From Chytridium lagenaria (Eukaryota > Chytridiomycota > Chytridiomycetes > Chytridiales > Chytridiaceae): DNA of 64,000 nt. A model generated the notes under the pieces. It worked only from the letters and a program-made list of their open reading frames with translations. It was not told the origin of the DNA and made no database searches. Below are positions 57,416 through 64,000 of this stretch, piece by piece. The position numbers and the translations under genes are program-made. How positions within the stretch are numbered: position 1 is the stretch's first letter; every line of letters starts with the position of its first letter. The stretch spans positions 1 to 64,000 of the forward strand of contig JAHLKC010000039.1 in NCBI GenBank assembly GCA_025449115.1, in the 5' to 3' direction.

Positions 57416-57921
57416 TGTTGGGTTTTGTTCACTTGACTCATGAGGACGGGTCAGGATCACTCGCACCATTAGTCCGCGGCGTCGGGCGCAACACGAGAGT
57501 ACTCTGGAATTTACGCGTCGTTAGAGTTGAGCGCGAACGCGCCCACTGGACCTCTAATTCACTCTCTGGACTCATTTGAATTTCTCACTTTGATTTACCT
57601 TCCTTGATTGGTTTATTTTCTTTATTCCAGTTCAATTATAACTCTACCTGTTTGTGATTGGACATTCCCTTCTAGCCTTTATTCCCTTTGTTCCCGTCAA
57701 GGCTCTCTGATTTGTTTATCTTTGTAGTGGAGAGTTTAACGCGTGAGTGTACGCGTCCCCGATAGGTTTACCTTTGCGCTGTCTTTCCTCTTTACTTCTT
57801 CGTTTTGTTTGAGTATTTAAAGACTCGTGTGTTGAGTCAAAATAAAATCAAGAACGTTGTTCGAGCAAAAGTGCGTTAAATTTTGTTTGAATTGAGCCCC
57901 GTGAACAACAAGTATTCAACA
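57416..57921 (+). repeat. 5' LTR of copia family B
   Basis: 506 bp, TGTTGGGTTTTG to TATTCAACA, with TGTTG/CAACA terminal inverted repeats. Contains CGCGG/GCGCG-rich sequence and three ACGCGT motifs in the U3-like part. Confidence 0.95.
57513..57846 (+). promoter_or_regulatory. Putative U3 promoter of element B: ACGCGT boxes, TATA-like box, poly(A) signal
   Basis: ACGCGT at 57513-57518, 57739-57744 and 57751-57756; the last two are 12 bp apart. TATTTAAA follows at 57814-57821 and AATAAA at 57841-57846. ACGCGT is the MluI cell-cycle box bound by fungal MBF; S-phase control of the element is an inference. Confidence 0.55.
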
Positions 57922-57922
57922 G

Positions 57923-57934
57923 TGGTAGCACTTC
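57923..57934 (+). promoter_or_regulatory. Primer-binding site of copia B
   Basis: TGGTAGCACTTC, identical to element A and complementary in its first seven bases to the 3' end of initiator tRNA-Met. Confidence 0.75.
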
Positions 57935-57943
57935 TCTGACGAT

Positions 57944-60900
57944 ATGGGAAAGAAAGAGGACTCAGATGACGAGCGCAGCAAGCCAGTCAAGTTCAACAGG
58001 CAAGACTTTCACATCTGGAAACGTCGGATGACCACTTACATCAAAGACAATGGTCTTTGGGCGATCACTGAGATAGGACTTACGCCGTACGCTAAGGAGA
58101 ACGAGAAGAGAAGGATCTGTGGATCAAGGAGCAGTCGGCTAACGATCGTGCTAAGAACCGGATAGAGTCTCGAGTGACTGATTCGGTCTTACACTTGATT
58201 GGAGAGGACTTCACGGCCAAGGAAGCGTGGGAGTGCCTCGTGTCATCATTTGAGCATAAATCCCAACCCAACCGCAACGCCCTCACGCGCAAGCTCACGC
58301 GTCTCAGAATGAAGGAGGACGCGTCTTTACGCGTATTCGTTGCAGAACTTTCGACAATGGTCAACCAACTCAAGGCAGCCGGAGAGGCTGTCTCCAACGA
58401 GCAACACATTGCTCACCTGCTCACCAAACTCCCGGAAGCTTACGACGTCGCGGTTGCCAACATTGAAACGGACAACAAAGCGGTCAAGGACTACAACCTG
58501 GTCGTTGCCAGGCTTCTCGACTGTGAAGAGAAGATCAAGGACCGCGTTGAGGCATCGGAGGAAGCAGAGGCCTTCTTCACGACAAGAGCGCGTAAGGGGA
58601 AGAAACCAGCAGGAAAGGACGCGTCGAAAGGTGGAGATAAAAGGTCAGTGACTTGTTTTAAGTGCAAGAAGATAGGACACTATGCGAACAAGTGTCGCTC
58701 TGGGAAGAAGAAGGACTCGGGGGAGTCGAGTGATGATACCTCAGAGAACGAGAGAGATGGTGGTGGTAGGAACCGTCATCGTGGGAAGTGGTGGAAGAAG
58801 CGCGCCTCGGACAAGAAGAAGTCTGCAAACACGGCGCGTGCAAGTCCAATTGCCTTTATGGCTATTGTGCGTCAGGTTGACGCGGAGGCTGGGGAAGCCT
58901 TGTCGGTTAAGCTGGAGAAGCGGGATAACCGATGGATTCTGGACTCTGGAGCCACTCACCATATGACCTTCTCGAAGGAAGGATTGCGGGGTTACCGCGC
59001 CGCGAGCAGCCGCGTAAAAACTGCAGAGCACGGCGAAGGAATACGCGTGGAGGGAGTAGGAGATTTAACCCTCAGCATCAAGGTCGGGAAGGCCACGCAA
59101 ACGATCACGCTCAAGAACGTACTCTATGTGCCGGAGCTCACGCGTAATCTCATCTCTCTGGGTGCAGCAGCGTCGCGTGGCGTTGTTTTGGAGTCATCCA
59201 GCGGCAAGTATCGCCTCAGACACGTCGGATCGAACGACGTGACGGCAGAGTTCAAGGTTGAGGACAACCTATTTTATCTGGTGCAGCCAGACACCGCAGC
59301 AAACACCACGATGGGTGTGAAAAGCCAGTCGCTCAACAGCGCGCAGATTTGGCATCGACGGATGGGTCACATCTCGATGAAGGCGGTGAAGAAGCTTGAA
59401 AAATCGGCAACGGGTGTACGCATCACGTTGTATAACGACGACGACGACGTGCTGTGCAAGGGATGCATTGAGGGGAAGCTTACGCGCTCCTCTCACCCGG
59501 AGAGAGTTGAGAAGGACTACAAAGTCTTGGAACGCGTTCACGTGGATTTGGCGGGACCCATGAAGCGGAAGAGCTTGGGAGGGTCGCGTTACTTCATGGT
59601 GGTTGTGGACGCGTCAACGGGTTACTGCAACACGTACATGCTCAAGGAAAAGAAGCAAGCGGTTCAGTACATCAAGCAGTACAAGAGAGAGGCCGAGGCA
59701 CTCACAGGTCGACGGATTGACGCGTTGAGATACTCGGAAAGGAACCCTGAGGAGATGGAACGACTTCGAGAAAAGCCGCATCTCCTGGAGATTGTTGCAG
59801 ATAACGGTGGGGAATTTAAGAACAAGCAGCTGGAGGCATGGTGCCTGGAGGAAGGCATCAAGCTCACGTTCACCATGCCCTACACGCCTCAGCAGAACGG
59901 TGTCGCGGAAAGAATGAATCGGTCGCTCATTGAGAAGGCAAAGTGCATGCTTAGCGACGCGAGTCTTGACGACAAATTCTGGGGAGAGGCCGTTACGTGT
60001 GCCACGTACTTGTACAATCGATCTCCTCGTAAGGATGGGATTTCACCTCTGGAAGGCTTCACGGGAAGGAAGCCTAACCTGAAACGCGTTCGAATCTTCG
60101 GTTGCGCATGTTACGCGCACGTCCCAAAGGAACGACGGAAGAAGATGGAGAAGAACGCGCGCAAATGCATTTTCTTGGGATATGAGGCAATGGGATATCG
60201 CCTTTATGACCCAGTCACGAAGAAAGTAGGTGCGCAGCAAGACTGTTGTGTTTGACGAGTTGAACACTGGAGTGTGGGAAGGACACGACGCAGACGTGTC
60301 CACCTGGAAGGTACACAGGAAGCTGCTGGACAAGGGTGGAAGCGATTCAGGGAGTTGGGGGAGCGATGAAGACTCCGAGGATTCCGAAGATGAGTCATTG
60401 AGCTCTGAGGATGATGGAGATAACGCGTCACAGGTCAGTGAAGACAGCGAAGCGTTGGAGGATGATGTCGAGGATGCTCAGGAAGAGAACGACGCGTCAG
60501 AAGAGTTCGAAGACGCGCCAACCTCGCCAAGAAGGACTCCTCAACGCGCTACACGCAGCGTTTCACGTCTCCCGGTACCAGCAACACCACCAGCAGAGGA
60601 AGGCACTCGTCGTTATTCCCTGAGAGAGAGGAGGCCAGCAAACGCAGAATGGTTTAAGGCTCAAGCTCCAGGAAAGCGCTCCTGCTCCACGTAATCCTGC
60701 AGCACACACCGTTACCGTGATGAGTGACGAGGACGTGACAGATCCAGCAACCGTTGAGGACGCGTTGGGACGTGTCGATTCAGAAGAATGGTTGAAGGCG
60801 CTTCAGGAGGAGTACCAGTCGTTGCTGGAGCATCAGACGTGGCGTCTGGTGCCTCGACCAAAGGGCAAGCACATCATCAAGAGTGGATGGGTGCTCCGTT

Positions 60901-62332
60901 ACAAGCGAAAGGAAAACGGCTCCGTGGAAAGAAGAAAAGCTCGATTCGTTGCGAAGGGATATTCGCAGAAAGAAGGCGTGGACTACTTGGAGACTTACGC
61001 GCCAGTGATGAAAGGGGCGACCTTTCGGACAGCACTCGCGGTGGCAGCTCACGAGGGGATGGTGTTACGCCAATACGACGTCAAGACGGCGTTTCTCAAC
61101 GGCAATCTCAAGGAGGAGATATACATCGAGCAACCAGAGGTTTTGTGATTGTTGGGAAGGAAGACTGGGTTTGTCTTCTCTTGAAGACCTTGTACGGTTT
61201 GAAGCAATCACCTCTTGGATGGAACGAGGTGTTGGATGAGTTTCTCATCTCGATAGGCTTCACACGTTCGCTCTCGGATCCCTGTCTTTACTACCGACGC
61301 AACGGCGAGAGGTTATTACTGGTTGTCTATGTTGACGACCTAGTGCACGCGTGTCCTGATCAGGAAGAGGCAGACGCGTTTCAAGACGATCTCAAGCGTC
61401 GGTTTACGGTCACAAGCCAGGGGGAGCCAAGATACGCGGTTGGAACCCAAGTTCGCTACAATCAACACGAGAGGTGTGCGTATCAAGCAGGAGGCCTATA
61501 TCATCTCGATGATGAAGAAGCTACGGTGCCAGAAGGACATCTCAAGAAGCTTCCGCTAAGGCCAGGAACGCGTCTCAGACGCGTTGAAGACAACGAGACT
61601 CCATTGGAAGAAGTGGAGGGACTAGCCTATCGAACTGTGGTCGGTTCATTGATGTACGCGATGGTTAATTCGCGTCCCGACGTGGCATTTGCAGTTGGAA
61701 TGCTGGCGCGCTACCAGGCGCGTCCTGGACACGAGCACTGGGAGTGTGCTCGTGATTTAGTCGGGTATTTACAGTTGACGCGTAGCTTGGGCATAAGCTA
61801 TTCGCGTCAAGGGAACAAGTTGAAGCTTGAAGGATTCAGCGACGCGGATCTTGGGAACGATCCGGACGAGAAGAAGTCAATCAGTGGATTCGTCATCATG
61901 CTGAATGGAGGAGCTGTGATGTGGGGTGCGCGTAAACAAGCGTCAGTAGCTGTTTCCAGCGCAGAGGCCGAGTATGTCGCGTTGAGTGAGGCATCGTCGG
62001 AACTCATCTGGTTGAAGCAGCTCCTGGAGGAGATAGGATACTCCTTTGACGATCCACCAACGCTTTGGTGTGATAACACGGCAGCAGAGGCCATTGCAAA
62101 GAACCCCATCATCAGCTCGAGGACGCGACACGTGGATCTTCGGTTCCACGCGGTTAGAGATCGCGTTGCCAAGCGTTTGCTTCAGGTGGAGCACATTGGA
62201 ACCAAGGAACAGCCTGCAGACATGCTCACGAAGGGGCTGGCGCGTAGAGACCTGGAGAGGTGTCGTGAACGCGTGGGGATGGTAGTCGTTGATGATGATG
62301 CTTCAGAGATGGGGGAACCAGAGAAGTCGTGA
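57944..62332 (+). CDS. gag-pol polyprotein of copia B, about four frame breaks
   Basis: Begins MGKKEDSDDE at 57944. Gag: FNRQDFHIWKRRMTTYIKDN and a helical core. Zinc knuckle CFKCKKIGHYANKC (about 58654-58695). Protease WILDSGATHHMTF (about 58930-58970). Integrase: HHCC (HRRMGHISMKAVKKL ... CKGCIEGK), D,D-E core with VHVDLAGPM, IVADNGGEFKN and YTPQQNGVAERMNR, ending near 60190. Acidic linker 60250-60620. RT from 60780: WRLVPRPKGKHIIKSGWVL, DVKTAFLNGNL, VVYVDDLVHAC (YVDD). RNase H: FSDADLGNDPDEKKS, SSAEAEYVALSEASSE, WCDNTAA, KEQPADMLTKGL; stop at 62332. Frame changes near 58105, 60230, 60660 and 61142 each need one base. Every catalytic motif is intact, so the source family may be active. Confidence 0.93.
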
Positions 62333-62344
62333 GTAAAGTTCACG

Positions 62345-62356
62345 AAAGGGGGAGAA
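62345..62356 (+). promoter_or_regulatory. Polypurine tract of copia B
   Basis: AAAGGGGGAGAA directly before the 3' LTR; second-strand primer. Element A has the similar GAGGGGGAGAA. Confidence 0.85.
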
Positions 62357-62859
62357 TGTTGGGTTTCGCTCACTTGACTCACGAGGACGCGTCAGGATCA
62401 CTCGCACCATTAGTCCGCGGCGTCGGGCGCAACACTAGAGTGCTCTGGAATTTACGCGTCATTAGAGTTGAGCGCGAACGCGCCCACTGGACTTCTCATT
62501 TACATTCTGGACTCATTTGAATTTCCCACTTTGATTTACCTTCCTTGATTGGTTTATTTTCTTTATGCCACTTTAATTATAACTCTACCTGTTTGTGATT
62601 GGATATTCCCTTCTAGCCTTTATTCCCTTTGTTCCCGTCAAGGCTCTCTGATTTGTTTATCTTTGTAGTGGAGAGTTTAACGCGTGAGTGTACGCGTCTC
62701 CGATAGGTTTACCTTTGTGTTGTCTTTCCTCTTTACTTGTTCGTTTTGTTTCAGTATTTAAAGACTCGTGTTTTGAGTTGAAATAAATTAAGAACGTTGT
62801 TCGAGCAAAAGTGCGTTTAACTTTGTTTTAATTGAGCCCCGTGAACAACAAGTATTCAA
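62357..62859 (+). repeat. 3' LTR of copia family B
   Basis: Starts TGTTGGGTTTCGCTC; ends TATTCAA, lacking the terminal CA of the other copies. Highly similar to 57416-57921. Confidence 0.92.
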
Positions 62860-62862
62860 TAT

Positions 62863-63797
62863 TCACTTGTAGTAAAGACATGGATCCGCCGTAGAGCGAG
62901 TAAACTTCTCCTCGTCGACTTGGAACGTGTTCAAGTCGGTGTTGAAACACATTTGTGCTTGAACGAGTCCGTAGAGGCTCTTCATGCACAAGCACACCCA
63001 ATCTTCTTTCCCTTCGACGACCAATCCTTCTGGTTGTTCGATATAAATCTCATGATCTTCAATCTTGCCGTTCAAGAACGCGGTCTTGACGTCGTATTGC
63101 CGAATCTCCATGTTTTCTTGACAAGCGACCGCAAGCATCACTCTCAGCGTCGCTTGCTCGATGACAGGTGCGAACTTCTTGTCATAGTCGATGTTGGGTT
63201 TCGCTCACTTGACTCACAAGGACGCGTCAGGATCACTCGCACATTAGGTCCGCGGCGTCAGGCGCGACACTAGATTGCTCTGGAATTTACGCGTCGTTAG
63301 AGTTGAGCGCGAACGCGCCTACTGGACTTCTAATTTACATTCTGGACTCATTTGAATTTCCACTTTGATTTATCTTCCTTGATTGGTTTATTTTCTTTAT
63401 GCCAGTTTAATTATAACTCTACCTGTTTGTGATTGGACATTCCCTTCAAGCCTTTATTCCCTTTGATCCCGTCAAGGCTCTCTGATTTGTTTATCTTTGT
63501 AATGGAGAGTTTAACGCGTGAGTGTACGCGTTTCCGATAGGTTTACCTTTGTGTTGTCTTTCCTCTTTACTTGTTCGTTTTGTTTGAGTATTTAAAGACT
63601 CGTGTGTTGAGTCGAAATAAATCAAGAACGTTGTTCGAGCAAAAGTGCGTTTAACTTTGTTTTAATTGAGCCCCGTGAACAACAAGTATTCAACAGTCGA
63701 TTCCTTGTTTTTGCGAATAACCTTTAGCGACAAATCTAGCTTTCCGTTTGTCGAGATTTCCCAACTCATCTCGCTTTGTTTTGTACACCCATCCGGG
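62863..63797 (-). mobile_element. Inverted copy of the copia A RT segment with its solo B LTR
   Basis: Reverse complement of about 54733-55664: same RT block (DVKTAFLNGKIEDHEIYIEQ, LCMKSLYGLVQAQ) and RT start, with a B solo LTR at exactly the same target site. Differs from the first copy by scattered substitutions (for example Gln for Pro after LVQA). Confidence 0.93.
63192..63696 (+). repeat. Solo LTR of copia B inside the inverted A copy
   Basis: TGTTGGGTTTCGCTC to TATTCAACA, 505 bp, flanked by GTCGA on both sides (63187-63191 and 63697-63701), the complement of the TCGAC duplication at the first copy. Confidence 0.95.
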
Positions 63798-64000
63798 TTA
63801 TATCCCATAGTACAAAACCGACAACAACTAAAAAAATTTCGTCGAATTTGGATATAGTTTGCCGTAAATCGGCGTATGCTGCCGCTTTTGCACCAAATTA
63901 ATTCGTTGGTCACACAATATTCGCCACTTATTAAATGCGGCAGAATACCGCCAAATACGTAAATTTTTTCATCATACGGGGAGCTGAATTTTCGGTCACG
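63798..64000. other. Unassigned sequence at window end
   Basis: AT-rich, includes GCCGTAAATCGGC, a short inverted repeat, and related GCGGCAGAATACCGCC. Not homologous to either retroelement; no gene recognised. Confidence 0.4.

Larger units (their letters stand above)
57416..62859 (+). mobile_element. Full-length copia family B LTR retrotransposon
   Basis: About 5.4 kb with both LTRs, primer-binding site, all gag-pol domains and polypurine tract. Coding capacity is nearly complete, with about four single-base breaks. The LTRs are close but not identical (for example GGACGGGTC against GGACGCGTC). Left flank TTATT and right flank TATTC suggest a target-site duplication TTATT with a 3-base loss at the right LTR end, which reads TATTCAA instead of TATTCAACA. 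The whole element is packed with ACGCGT hexamers. Confidence 0.95.

Overview
This is nuclear DNA of a zoosporic (flagellated) early-diverging fungus, most likely a chytrid or close relative. Genes are split by short GT-AG introns (two read as exactly 46 nt) and sit on both strands, often in close head-to-head pairs. The gene set mixes fungal markers (MMM1 of the ERMES tether, homoserine kinase, a DUF4436 membrane protein, Ctk1-type kinase) with ciliary genes lost by dikaryotic fungi (TTC25/ODAD4 of the outer dynein arm docking complex). No bacterial features, rRNA, tRNA or CRISPR were seen.

Layout. 0.7-4.7 kb: an IFI6/IFI27-like gene and an LRR-TM-SAM surface protein lying between two copies of a ~0.2-kb dispersed repeat. 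4.7-11.5 kb: an unknown protein, NAT9 acetyltransferase, TTC25, and a secreted glycoside-hydrolase-like protein. 11.5-18 kb: repeats, a nine-exon DUF4436 gene, a very AT-rich 1-kb spacer and homoserine kinase. 18-24.7 kb: dynactin p62 (DCTN4) and MMM1 starting 76 bp apart, then GAR1. 26-31.5 kb: eEF1B with a U18/snR18 snoRNA in its first intron, a PPR-like protein and an EF-hand protein. 32-44.7 kb: a Ctk1/CDK12-type kinase with a long RS/AT-hook tail, divergent from eIF3k; RPC11 divergent from orotate phosphoribosyltransferase; an OB-fold protein. 44.7-64 kb: a transposon landfill with a probable KDZ transposon relic, a decayed Ty1/copia element (family A), a nearly intact copia element (family B), a solo B LTR, and an inverted second copy of the A segment carrying that solo LTR at the same site.

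Most protein genes are housekeeping: translation (eEF1B, eIF3k), transcription (RPC11, Ctk1), snoRNP biogenesis (GAR1 plus the snoRNA), amino-acid and pyrimidine synthesis, organelle contact and dynein transport.

A caution on quality: conserved genes are repeatedly broken by single missing bases, usually in or beside G, C or A runs, and nearly every break is repaired by adding one base. This looks like residual long-read deletion error rather than mass pseudogenisation, so broken genes are described as probably functional. Exon ends are hand-read from GT/AG sites and reading frame and carry an uncertainty of a few bases where stated.
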